Counted from the first letter of the stretch, positions 18,014 to 29,833 are shown. The stretch: 64,000 bases of DNA from Pseudisothecium myosuroides (GCA_951799445.1 OX637296.1:8060001-8124000), one strand, 5' to 3'. Made by a program: numbers and translations. The notes: a model not told the origin generated them from the sequence alone.

Positions 18014-18731
18014 TTAACCCCTAAGTGCCTAAGCCTTCCAAGTGTGTTTTTCCTATGAAAAAAAAGCATGGGCTTAGAGTTATCTCCAGTAAAGATTTTT
18101 TTTTTCAAAATCTAACTATATAGGTGTTCAAAGCACTAGCTTACATACCAATTTTGAACGTAAAATTGCATAGGAGTTGTGAGATTTTAATAAGAGAAAT
18201 TAGTATTCATCCTATTTTTAGTGTGCTGCCCTCTCCATAATGTTTTGGAAATTTATATATAAGATTTTTTTGGAAAAATTTGTATACAAGTTTTTTGGGA
18301 AATTTACATACAAGAATTTTGGGGATTGGAGGTGACATGAGCACCAAAAAATAATGTTAGAACATTAAAATGTACTTCCAAAAACCTTAAGCTCAAATTA
18401 AGAGATATCAAATTCATTACACAATTCACCTTGCAATTGTTGAAATGCAATTTTTTTAATAAGTAGAAATCACAAATAATTTCAAATTAACGCTTAATAT
18501 ATGTTTAAATTTTCAATAGTGAAAATCAGAAAAACACTTTATTCTTTCCATTGGGACCATTTTTGAAGCAACAGTGCTAGTGTATGAGCATGAAAATGCA
18601 AGCATGTGAGCCTTGAGCATATGTGTAAGTAGATATTCTACAACCAATGAAGGTACTTATGATATAAATACCAATAATATAGGTATCTATGATGTAATAA
18701 TTATACTATAATCATAGAAGGTTTCTATAAT

Positions 18732-18937
18732 CACTATAAGAAACTTGTGTTTAAGTTGACGGCTTTTTGAAGACATCCAATGTAACAACCCATGTTTTTA
18801 TGCCAATAATGACGTCCAATATAACATTATGGTGTTATATTGGACATTATTATTGACATAAAAACACGGGTTGTTACAATGGATGTCCTCAAAAAGCCAT
18901 CAACTTTGACACAAGAAAACAAGGGTTCTTTATAATG
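18732..18937. mobile_element. Foldback MITE
   Basis: Two arms of about 100 bp are inverted copies. The left begins CACTATAAGAAAC and contains GACGGCTTTTTGAAGACATC; the right ends with the complementary GATGTCCTCAAAAAGCC and CTTTATAATG. The arms meet at the palindrome around CATTATGGTG near 18833. The outermost bases are imperfect, with a small insertion in the right arm. No clean target duplication was identified. It has no coding capacity. Confidence 0.75.
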
Positions 18938-19115
18938 AATATAGACACCTATAACATAAATGTATAGTCTTCTAAACTCACGGGTTCATGCATCTATACT
19001 CACAGAATAGCAACCCTTATTTTCAAAGCAAATGGATAAGTATAATTTATTAGATCTCAAATCAAGTGAAATTGCCAAGCTTAACACTTCCACTAATGTT
19101 GGTAGTATGGTACAT

Positions 19116-19190
19116 ATAGCCACTAACAAAACTGAGTACAAATCTGAAATGTTTTCATTCAAACAACTATACCATAAGCATCAATGGACA
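19116..19190 (+). repeat. Dispersed repeat, copy 1
   Basis: About 75 bp including ACAAAACTGAGTACAAAT and CATCAATGGACAAA recurs in inverted orientation at about 29834-29910 with few differences. The shared block is too short to assign to a family. Confidence 0.7.
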
Positions 19191-20581
19191 AAAAAATGTC
19201 AATTTCATAAAAGTCAGTGTAGTTTTGGGAAAAAATGCAGTTTTTTGATGAAAGTGACAATGATATTTTAATTTTTTTTGGATTTTTTGGGCCAATCATA
19301 GCATCATGAACTCTAGTCTTTCAACAAAAAAATTGATTTTAAAATCGCATTATATAGTTGTAAAATATAAATTGAATTGTATTGCCCTGTTCAACAAATA
19401 TTTCAAATGCAAGGGCATTAAGATATAAAAATGGTCCATGTTGCAACCTATATTCTTTCTACAATGGCTAATGCAATCCTATCCTTTCAATTCCCAAAAA
19501 AAGTTCAAATATTGAGAGAACCAATCTCGGGGGGGGGCACTGGCAAAAAAACGTAGAAACTACGTGCGATAAAATATAGGGTCTAAAATTTGTAAGAAAA
19601 TTACATACAATATAGGGTACTCTAATAGTGAAAAACATGATTATATATAATATTGGGTAGGCTTAAAATCATAAAATTATGTAAGTAGTAGATGTAAAAT
19701 AGCATAGAGAAAAAAGATTTAGGGTGACTACTAAGGTATAGGGTTTAGAGTATAGGGTTTGTGGCTCACTGTTCATCCAACACAAATGGAAAGTACACTT
19801 CTAGTCCAGATTCTAAGGATGGATGTCTGTCGCAATGGCTTTGACAGCAGAGGAGGGATGCGTATCTAAGGTTTTGGTATTATTTCGGGATTGTGGTTTC
19901 CAATGAGCTGTCGCTGCCGCGCGCGAGGGAATTGGAGTGAGTACAGATTTGAAATTTTCAGCACGCCTGCCTACTGCGTATGGTGCGCTTTGTTGTTCCG
20001 TTGTTTTAGCGAATTTTTGCAGGGCGATTTAGGTGTTTAGGGTTCTTGTTGTATTGCAATTTTGTGGAAGTCAGTGGTTAATGCAGAGACCTGGTGGATT
20101 CACGATGAAGCGGCTTCGAGGATTGAGTACTGGGCAGCATTCACTTCAACATTTTTCAAGCTTTATTTTGCGGTAAGGATTTATTGTGCTCCGGGTCTTT
20201 GAGTTTGGACATTTCAAGACTTTCTTGCTGCTAGAATTCCTCTGTAGAGTTGCAATTTCATTTCTTTTCATAACTGTCATGCTCTGCCACTTCAGGGTCA
20301 TGCAAACAGCCTAAGGTTTAGGGTTTGAAGGTCCGGATTTGCAAGTTCAGTTCTTCCTTCATAGTTTAGGGTTTACACTAATACTACGGTTCCAAATGCC
20401 AAAGAGGATTCGGTGAGCCGTACTTTGCCACTGCAGGGTTATGCAGCTAGCCTGAGGATTGGGGTGTGCTTCCGAATTTGCAGATCTACTTCTCGCTTCA
20501 TTTTTTCTGGTTTTAGGCTGATTTCACTGTTCTGGATTTTGGAGAGTGTTTGCAGGTTTCTCACGGTGTACTACCACGAAG
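19191..20581 (+). promoter_or_regulatory. Region upstream of the 20.6-kb locus with telo-box-like motifs
   Basis: AT-rich to about 19800, then GC-richer. TAGGGTTT, the plant telo-box on the opposite strand (AAACCCTA), occurs several times, for example near 19739, 19755, 20315 and 20367. Such motifs are common in plant 5' UTRs and promoters. No TATA box or transcription start can be fixed, and a role here is inferred from position only. Confidence 0.35.
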
Positions 20582-23500
20582 ATGCGGGTGAAAATCTACT
20601 TCCAAAAGCACAAAGAAGATCACGCGAAGTTGTTGAGTCCCATGGATACAGAAGAGGACGCTTGCTTGGAAACTTTAAGAACAAAATTAGAGCAATTGAA
20701 CGTCTTCAAGTGTCTTGGCCCGTTTCAATTCTGGGATGTGGAGGAAGGCTGCAGGATCGACAACAAGTTTGAAGCATTAAACTCTGTTAGAGACTCTGTT
20801 TATTTGATAGCAGCAGAGGATGATGACATCAACCACAGCAAGAGCGTTCGGGTGGGGAACGTGGTATTTAGTGTAGAATCTGTCGGAACTGCGGATGAAT
20901 TGGCGGATGTGGAGCCATGCCCGCAAGAGCCCTCCACCGCAAACCTCGGGCAAACGCTTCCACCCTCCGCTTCAAGGATGACGACGTCAAAGGAGCATTT
21001 GGTGAGCGATAGTGTTCCTATGAAGTCCACCCTACTTCCTAAAGACGCGCTGGAATGGTACAAGAAGGGCAAGGATCGACTCACACAAGAGTTGAAGCAA
21101 CTTTTGTTGGAGGATCATGAACGGGAGCTGCGTTCTTGGAATCAAGACGGCGCTGTAGTTGTGAAGGTGTACTGCGGTGAGTGTCGGGGTTTCATCGATG
21201 GAAACAACAGCAAACACACAAAATCAACAATGACCAATCTCTTTTCTAATTTTCGAAAGAGTCACCTCAACAGTGCAGGCCACATAAGGAGCTACTGCCA
21301 GCAAAAGGGCCTTCAATTCTCCGACCACCCTCAAGCTGGTGGCACAAGAAATAATCCTGTCAAATGTTGTCACAACTACCGACCACAAGCGGATGGTCGA
21401 AGAAGGCATTGTCATTCTAGCAACAGTGAATGACTCCATAGATTCAGTAAAGCCGACATTTCAGTTAATGGGGGACCTTGTTGACCTCGTGATGAAGTCT
21501 CACTGGTTTAAGGTTAAGTGCCTCGTCTGTCCAAAGGAAGTATTCTAGCTTTGCCCAACTAAACAAAATCTGGAAGCGAATCTCATGAACCATATTCATG
21601 GACTGGTGCACGCTAACATCACAAAGTTTAGACCCTACAATTTGGCAGCAATTATCATGAGGTTATTGTTGTTTCATGGGTTCGTACCATAATCGCACTA
21701 ACTCAGTGTATTTTGACGCACTGAATCAGTGCAAAAACAATGAATATCAATAGCGTACGATTTATGTACTTTAACTATATGATTGTTGTGCAGTTTTGAC
21801 ACAACAATTGTATAGTTAAAGTACATAAACCGTACGCTATTGATATTCATTGTTTTCGCACTGATTCAGTGCGTAAAAATACACTGAGTCAATGCGATTA
21901 TGGTACGAACCCATGAAACAACGATAACTGCATGATAATTGCTGCCAAATCGTAGGGTCTAAACTTTGTGATGAAGACACTTGAGGATTTGAAGGGGAAA
22001 TATGCTGACGGATCGGCTTTGTCCACGGGGAAGAGAGGAAGGCCAAGTCGGTCCTCGACATCAAGTACTGAAGCCAGCCAAAGGGGGCTGCATACATTCT
22101 TCAAACACACAGAAGGTCAGAATCACGCAAATAACAAAAATTCAGTGGCTTTGCGGATGTGTTGGGGTTTGAGGGGACCTACTTGTGTTTATGCTGGGAA
22201 GTCTTACGGTATAGAGGGCTTGCTATTTGATCCTCACCCAGGAAAAATGTGGTATCCCGAACCTCACCTAGAAGCTTTGCTGAAAGTAGATAAAGATATT
22301 GTCATCGTGAAGGAAGCCTTCAGGCACAGGTCTTGCACAAGGGTCTCCACGTCTGGACAACCGTTTCTTGGTTTTACTTGTGGAATGTGCTTTAGTATTG
22401 TCTTAAAATCTGATTTTAGATTCCGTGTGGTTCGTGAAGAACATACACTTGAAAAAAAAGGGCTTTAAGGATACTGGAGCGGGTCGTAGAGCTGAGTACT
22501 TGTCTGTGTACTAGTTGTGCACAAATAGTCGGATAGCAACCAAGAAATTTAGGCGTGAAAGAATGCGATACTAGGCCGCTAAGGCCAGAATTACGCAACT
22601 AAAAGTCAGTCGTCCTACACTGCGAGAATCTGCACAGAGAGCTAGTGATGAACATAACATCTATAAATTCTACCAAGACATAATCACAACACATAGGACT
22701 GGGGCAATGGGGGGGAAACCGGCACTTTGGGACTACCTGTGGGATGTTGCTAGCAATTTGAACCAAAAAAAACAGGGAATTAGATGGTCCAGTAACTCAC
22801 GAGCTTTCACTCAAGCAATGAAAATGTATGGGGGGAGGAGCATGTGTGACCTTTTCACTTTAAATTACGCTAGTCCGACTTACAGTACTACAAAACAAGA
22901 GAACCAGAAGGGTGTGCAGTTTGTCCCCGGGGAACACGTTGAAATTTTTTGTAGTGTGGCCCAAATTTACAAACTCGCTAAGATTGCTCATGGAATTGTT
23001 GGCCCTGTCCCGGTCATCCTTGTTGAGGACAAAACAAAGGTCAAGGGTCATATTGCATGGGATCACAGTTGGAACACTTTAGTGGGATTTTGTGGACCTC
23101 AAGATTCTCATGTTTGTGTCTCTAATTACAAGGAAGTGGTGGGTACAGGTGAGGATGGATACAATAAAATTGTGGACAGTTTTTGTACTAACCGTATTGG
23201 AGCATTTGCTAGGAATGTGATGGTAAATCCCCTCCACCAAAGTTTGCCACGACTTGTGTTGGTGGTAATGTGTACTTGTAATTGTTTTGATGCGTCTTGG
23301 GTGAGGCAGCAATGGCACAGGTTCAAGGAGCTCTGGAATAAGGAATGCAGGAACATTGTAGGACCCATTGTCGGGCACGCAAGTGACGGTGACAGTAGAA
23401 GGTGGCAGCTAATGCTGGCCGATTACAAGAGCCGTGATGGGAGCCGCTTGAATGTCGACTGGTATGGGTGGGTTCTTATAGCAGCAGTGGAAGAAAATGG

Positions 23501-25386
23501 CGACTGCTGCGGACTTCATGATCAAGACTGGATCCACAACGGCAAGAAGTTAATAAAGTTGCTTGACTCCCCGGTGAAGTCTCTCCAACTTGGTGAGGAC
23601 GGGGCATTCCACACTCATCTTGGGATGATGTACAATAAATACAATTTTGATGAGCATGATCTTAAATTGGAGGATGTGCAACGCAAGGACCGGCAGAACT
23701 AGGCATCGGCTCAGTGTATGTGTCAGAGAAAGACGCAAGACTGTCTTGCGGCAATGAGAAACTCACCTGAGGCACATCGGGAGCGCACTTTGGGGACGAA
23801 AATGTACTTGCAAATTTGTAGAGACTACATCGACATATTTGCTTCACCTGTGCTTGACCTCCGGAGTAGGATAGTGCTGGCCTCTAAGGTTTCATTTTTC
23901 TTTAGGTTGTGGAAACTGTGGTTTACTCACAAAAATCATGCGATTGGGAATAATTCTGTTACATTCAAGCCTGATGAAAGCTTTGTCAATCAATAGTGTT
24001 TTTTAGATGTACAAATCTCGTGTCACTTTGTTGTCCTCCTAGTCAAACATTTTCGAAAAAAGTATCCACATCTGCCGATTCCTCTTCAACTAACAGGGAG
24101 CGACAATTGTGAGATATTTTTTTCTAAAATAGGAGGCATGAACGGTATGGAGCGGTGTTACGATTTTCATGACCTCGTTAATATTGCGAACACATTGAAC
24201 CGACTCTCTATTGTAGAACACGGGGACAAAGGACTGCAGTTTGGGAGAATTCACAATAAAATGGAAAACATCTAGTCTGCTCTGCATCCTTTGTCAGAAG
24301 GGGAATCACGTGCTAATCTTGTTGACTATTCACTCGTTGCCACAGACCTTGATATTATTTTTGCCTTGAAAGAAGGCCTTAAAGAAGCACAAGTGATGCT
24401 CCGAGTCCTGAACATGGCTCCATCTAACCAAGCGTCGCCTTCCAAGAAATTGTGGTTTTTGTTTCCTTGGAAATTGGAAAAGCAGGACCAGAAGCACTAG
24501 GCTTACCAACTACCAAGTAGGCCACAACCTGGTCTCAATGGGGATGCGGAATGCAAGCGTGAGAGATTGCGGAGCAGCCCCGATATTGGATCGGTAACAG
24601 GGAGTTTTCTGAACCCTAGCGATGTACTAGAGGATGAATTAGGGGATGACGATGACACCCCCTTACTTGCAATAGAAGAGGAAACAAGAACTGTCCTTGT
24701 AGAGCTTCTTAGTGACCATGAATCCCAAGTTCCTATTGACCCTAGACCGTCTAAAATTGTACCCGTCGTTACATTTCAGAGTCACTCCATTTACAAATCT
24801 ACACTTGTGAGTCAATTGAATGGAAATCCCTATATGTCTAAGGATAGATTGACTAGGATGAAAAATTCCATTTACTTTAACAATTCAGATGATTATCTAG
24901 CAGCTGCATCGTCCACCACCTCTATGTTACTCGGGTTGGGTACTGATGTGGGCGTTTATTTTAAAGACATGCGAGGCAATGGAAGCTCATCAGCAATCAG
25001 GGCAGCTAAAAAAAAAAATGGGTAGACCCATGCCTATCAACTCTGGAATAGACAATGGGATGTTATATCTCGGACGAGTTCAAAAAATAATAATAAAAGT
25101 GGGATCTAAATGGGGTCTATGCAGACAGCCCATAGACTTAATGCAAAGAGTAGTCAACAACGGAAATAGGACTCCAGTGCTGTCGAACGCCATGGTATAC
25201 TTACACTGGTTTAAAAAACAGCCGGGCTTGAACAAATACAGGTATGTTGAGAGTGATTGCGTTTGGGTAGATGTAGACTCTATAATCTCCATGGTATCTC
25301 TACAATATGCACCAAATACTAAAATCTACACTTCGGACGAAGTAGATGCAAATTCGTTGAATGAATTCATTTCTAACCATAAATAG
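20582..25386 (+). pseudogene. Broken intronless gene for a large transposase-like protein (P/THAP9-like core suspected)
   Basis: Read from ATG 20582, three one-base shifts (near 21340, in the A-run at about 22452, and in the A-run at about 25008) and seven in-frame TAG codons separate coding-quality segments of one long protein of more than 1300 aa. The N-terminal part (to 21400) has an acidic linker and a Cys/His motif ('VYCGECRGF' ... 'HIRSYC') that may bind zinc or DNA. A basic 'GKRGRPSRSSTSS' tract (about 22030-22070) resembles an AT-hook or nuclear signal. The core at 22707-23700 includes 'VEDKTKVKGHIAWDHS' and 'GHASDGDSRRWQLML'; acidic residues placed like this occur in RNase H-fold transposases such as P/THAP9, but that link is inference from pattern. 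The C-terminal part is acidic (24600-24700). A hairpin interrupts it at 21617-21973. The final TAG at 25384 may be the true end. No product can be made as it stands. Confidence 0.6.
21617..21973. repeat. Near-perfect 357-bp inverted repeat inside the broken gene
   Basis: The left arm starts CATCACAAAGTTTAGACCCT and the right arm ends with its complement AGGGTCTAAACTTTGTGATG. The arms are about 170 bp, differ at only a handful of positions, and meet near 21795 around TTGTTGTG/CACAACAA. Shorter palindromes such as CACTGAATCAGTG lie within the arms. The left arm continues the host reading frame for about 25 codons ('NITKFRPYNLAAIIMRLL'), ending in TAA. It may therefore be an inverted duplication of gene sequence rather than, or as well as, an inserted MITE. 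No direct target duplication is apparent. Confidence 0.85.
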
Positions 25387-25685
25387 ATGCAAATTCTTTT
25401 TTTTAGTTCATTTAGAGGAGTCAGTACATGAAAATTTTGTAAATCTCCTCATTTCTAATCATATGCAATGACTCTAATGACGTACTTGGTCACATGTGTG
25501 GAACTATAATGGGGAGTGCGGTAGCATTGAGTATGCAAATTTCCTGAATGTCCATTGGTCTTTTCATGCCCCAAACCTCATTTCAATCCTCTAATTGCTT
25601 TTTCTCTCTTTTAATCAAGTGGATTTTGTATCTTCAGGGGTCATTTCTAATGAACTTCATGATTATTTTGATTTTTTAAAAACTA
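25387..25685. other. 3' flank of the broken gene, nothing recognised
   Basis: It begins with a partial repeat of the last coding bases (AGATGCAAATTC at 25386 repeats 25342). No gene, TIR or terminator signal could be identified. Confidence 0.4.
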
Positions 25686-26000
25686 TGGGTCATAGATAGT
25701 ATGCATGTATTTGTTTGCAGGGCTTGTTATTTTTTCTTGTGCAGGGAGTGAAGATGGGGGCCTAATTATTAGACTTTGGGAATTTTTTGGGCTGGGTCCT
25801 AAGTACTGTGCATGTATTTCTTGCTACATTTTTTTCCTCCAGTGCAGGGTGTTAAGCTAGGGGCTAGAATTATCAGAATTTGGGTATTTTTGGTTAGTCG
25901 GGTCCTAGATAGCATGGATGTATGTTGCTTGCATGCCTTGGTTTTTTTTCTTGTACAAGGGGAGAATCTGGGGCCCTGAATGCAGAAACTTGTTTTTTTT
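25686..26000. repeat. Three-copy degenerate tandem repeat, about 107-bp period
   Basis: Units begin near 25686, 25794 and 25900, each starting GGGTCCTA(G/A).TA and going through GCATG.ATGTAT, a T-rich run, TTGT(G/A)CA(A/G)GG, GGGGCC or GGGGCT, and GAATT. The copies differ considerably. Confidence 0.7.
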
Positions 26001-26549
26001 TTAAAATCGGTGGCTGTCCATGAATCTGGAGCGTGCAAGGACCCTGGCGCCGTCTTCTACTTCATGTGTTTTGCCATTGCAAAGTTCACCACTCCCCTTT
26101 CTTAGGTTCTCTACGCAGCAGCCTCCACTTTGTGTTTGTCTTCCTTGCATCACCTGCAATTTCCCAAGAGCGCATTTTGGTAGCATCCTAGGAGAATTTG
26201 AGCGCTTGACTTTAGGATTGGTAGCATTTTTTGGTGCGACTGCATGTTGGCATTTTAGCGTAGGATTGTGTATCATCCGCCCACCCCCATTGTGGTTTTA
26301 GGCGCCTACTACAATTCCTGATCTGGTCGCCCGGTCTTCTCTTGCGTTTTTTTGTGGATCGTTGTTCGTGACCTTTGTTCAGACAGTCTTGCGTCGATGG
26401 AGGGTGTTCTATGCGATTGTCTCCTGCCCCGCGTTGTGCATAGTGTGCATCAGGAGTGGTTTGGCTGGGACGACCTCAGTCCCTGAAACCCCAGCCCGGT
26501 ACTTACATTTAATCTCGCTGATTTTGACACTGCATCACGTACTTGCAGG

Positions 26550-26867
26550 ACATGGGAGATGGCACTCGATGAGACCGTTGAGGGTGCTGCCCATCGCCTG
26601 GCGCGCTGGAAAATATCGTTGGAGGACCATCCCCGCTAGTGCTCGGAAGAAGAGATGGTGAAGCCGTTGTTTGGTCGCAACTTCGAGTTGTTTGGAAACT
26701 TCTGGGCGTTGCTCACTCCAGTTGAAGATGACCGCCTTCATCTCTAGCGGTTGCAGCAATTGAAGGAGGCCGAATTGGGGCGTCTGCGAGACCATCTAGA
26801 AGCGCTCGGTCATACCAAAATTGAGGTCTCCAATGGTGAGAAGCTGGAAAGTACGCTGAAGATCTAG
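26550..26867 (+). pseudogene. Fragment of unrecognised coding sequence with TAG stops
   Basis: After a possible splice acceptor (ACTTGCAG near 26549), one frame gives coding-quality sequence: 'ALDETVEGAAHRLARWK', 'LFGRNFELFGNFWALL', 'RLQQLKEAELGRLRDHL'. It is broken by TAG at 26637-26639 and 26745-26747 and ends at TAG 26865-26867. The last part is likely coiled coil. No family is recognised. It is GC-rich relative to its surroundings. Confidence 0.35.
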
Positions 26868-29065
26868 GTTTCACCCACCCACCGACGTGGACAGTGGTGA
26901 GTTCCTGAGCTCTGAACTGGAAGGATCAGTGAAGTTCATGCCATTGTTTTTGCTATTGTCGATTTCCTGTCAATGCAGTATGTGTGTCGACTGCCTCCAT
27001 ATGAATTGCTACTACGTTGTGCACATGACCGGCAATACAAGACTAGGCTGCTAGTTTTTGAATTTCTCTGCCTAAAACTGCACCCTCAACTAAGTCGAAT
27101 GCAGTTCTACTTTCAGATTTGTAGTCGTTCTTCCCTTCCTGGTTTTTGTATTCACTGTCGTAGGTCGTACAGTTTGTTGAGGATGTTACATTGCCAAAGG
27201 TCTTGCGTGATGGTTTCATTGTGAAAACGCCTTGCAGTTGCAGGAGTCTATAGTTTTGATGTAGTCTTCTGTAATGTTGGCTTCTATATGCAATGCAGAT
27301 GTGAATAGACCTGAAATGATTGCTTACCTTCTTTTGTCTATGATTGATTCAAAGGACTATTTTGTGCTAGATTTTCAGGACGTCAAGTGTTTGCGTTGGC
27401 CTTCGGCAACTCACAGCATTGGAGATTCTAGTTTTTCCAGGGGCTAGTTGACAACTTTTTTATTTTTGGAGGTCGTGTTGTGCAAGGTAGCTACAGGTTC
27501 TTCGCCAATTTTGTCCACTGCGCAGATTTTGAAAATTACCGGATGACTCCTAAACACTTTGATTTGCCCAAATGTATAGAAATACAAGACGAATGTTACC
27601 ATTCTGGATTGTGTTCTTTAACACAAACTATGTTCCAAAATGATGTCAACCTGCTGTTTTGGTTCCCCCCCCACCCTGCCAAAAATCCTAAGCCGTTGGA
27701 TCTTTTTCAAAAAAATGGAAACCCCCCAGCCCATTGTTGATCTGACTCAAAAAAGACTCCGGGAATTACTGTAAATAAGGGCCGTCAATGTGGTTGAGAA
27801 AATTCAGAGAGCTTCTGAAAACCGTCGATGAAGCGCCAACGTGGAAAAAAAAATGAGCCGTTGATGAAGAGGCCACAAAAGATAGGGCTTGGTGCTCGTT
27901 TTGGAATATTGTTGCCTTCGTTTGGTAGGGTTTCACACTTGTCGTTTGCCTTTGACTTAGAGACCTCGGCGTCTTTGGCAATTTGGGCGTGTTTGGGTGA
28001 TCTGTGGAATTCACGACTTGAGGTATCTCCTCTTGAATTCCCACTTTTGCTTTCTTGTTCTCTGCAATTTCCTATTCCCGTAATCTATGTTGATGCCATA
28101 GCTTTCATGATTAAGCGATGCCTCGATGGAGATAAACTAATCAATAGTCCAACGCGCAAGCAACCCTAAATCCATATGCTGGTTTGCATTCATATTGCCA
28201 ACAAGATTTTTCTCGCAGCTTGTATGAGGTTGTGAGAAATGAGGGTGTAAATTATGATTGCAAGTTGCAATTGAGCTCGTTGCCAATTTCGACTCCTGCG
28301 ACTATTTTACTGGACCTATGAACTTGAGCAATGAGAATGGAAGTTAGGGTTAATGTAATTAGGGTTTCTAGATGAATCTAAGCTAGTGGAGATCGACTCT
28401 GGAAGAGTGGAGGTAAGAATCAAAGTTTGGCTCTTTTAGCAGATTGATGAGTGTTGCTTGTTTTGCTTGATGAGTGTCTGTCTATGGTGATAGTTTCCTT
28501 TTTGCTTGCTTCAAAGTGGTGTTGCCTGGCAAAGTTGTTTGAACAGGGTTTCAAAGTGGAGCTCTACCTTGGAGTAGAGAAATTTAGTTGGGGTTGACAC
28601 AATTGCTGCAGTTTCACAATTTAATGGAGTTACGCTTTTGTTTTGGATGATTAGGGTTTGACGATCATTGTTGTCACATGTGTACCCTATGCAAAATTTT
28701 TATAAGTTTAACAACGAATGAGATAGTGCCTCGTGTATTTCCTTTGAAAATCATATGTATTTGGCTTTGAAATTGACGTTTCCTCATACTCTTATCACTA
28801 TGTACCCAGAAGATGCAAATTCTTCTGGGTATTAAATTACAGTATTCAACTTCACTATGTATTCCCAGGGTGTTTGTTTATTTTTCTTGTTTTCTACCAC
28901 TGCTTTTGTTTGCATTTATCTGTTGCTGCTTTGTTGTTTCGTTTGTCTTTGCATGTCATTGGCGCATGACTCCTAGTATTAGAGACATCCAAGACAGCGT
29001 GCAATTCCCAAACAAAACATGGTACATTTAAAAAAATGGAGTGCTAATCTTAATTGGGGTCAAAG
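26868..29065. other. Spacer with no supported gene
   Basis: Short open frames (for example 27828-28169 plus) lack recognisable motifs or neighbours. Several AGGGTT/TAGGGTTT motifs lie near 28350-28660 and could mark an old promoter or UTR. Confidence 0.4.
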
Positions 29066-29326
29066 GAAAAACTGCGGTGTAAGGATGAAACCGGGGACCG
29101 GGGTGTGAGGATGAAACCGGGGTATAAGGAAGAAAGTAGGATTTAAGAAAAAAAATGGGTAGTACAAAAAAAAATGGGGTGTAGAGAAGAAAATGGGATA
29201 TAAGAAAGAATTTGGTGTGTAAGGAAAAAAATTTGGGGTGCAAGACCAAAAAAATGGGGTGCAAGACCAAAAAAATGGGGTGCAAGACCAAAAAAATGGG
29301 GTGCAAGACCAAAATAATGGGGTATA
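29066..29326. repeat. Minisatellite of about 20-21 bp units
   Basis: From about 29235 to 29310 a 21-bp unit, GGGGTGCAAGACCAAAAAAAT, is repeated four times almost perfectly. Degenerate forms of the same A-rich/GGGGTGTAAG unit extend left to about 29066. Because 21 is a multiple of three, the minus strand is open in two frames as a repeating peptide ('FLVLHPI' type). I regard that as a consequence of the repeat, not a gene. Confidence 0.85.
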
Positions 29327-29833
29327 AGTAATATACAATCCCTTTAAATGCCCCTCGGAAAAATTATAAGCACCAATAGGGTGCACTTAATCACCACCAT
29401 TTACCTTTATTTTAAAAAATAGCATGCTTTATAATCTTTTCCAGGAGGTAAATAGCCCCCCATTAAATAGGTTGTTATTGCACGTGTATGCAAAATGTTA
29501 TAGGGAGTGCCCCCCCAAGGAACCAACATCATTTGCATGTTTGTCAAATTGTTGATATTTTAAATTCTACAAATGCCAATTTCCTTCAATTTTTGTGTAC
29601 AACAATCTAGGATGATGTATACCAACATGCCAAGGCACAAAAAGTTTTTTTGGAGTTCTAAGAAAAAATTGACAAAAGATAACGTAATTCCAAATCATAG
29701 TCAACAAAATCGAGTTTTTGCATGGCTAACTTTGAAATTAATTTTCTTTCAAATGACAACTAATTTTTTCTTCAAACTTCCATGGTAAAGTGCAATATGT
29801 CGCATACTACAATTTTCATATGTAGACTTTTGG

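Noticed and set aside
20582..25386. UAG reassigned to glutamine in this genome
   Set aside because: The carboxypeptidase, adaptin and MSL genes have no internal TAG, the coiled-coil gene appears to end in TAG, and the locus also has frameshifts and an inserted hairpin; decay is the simpler reading.
29028..29386. Two overlapping minus-strand frames of about 100 codons
   Set aside because: They are explained by the 20-21 bp tandem repeat, which has no stops by virtue of its unit.
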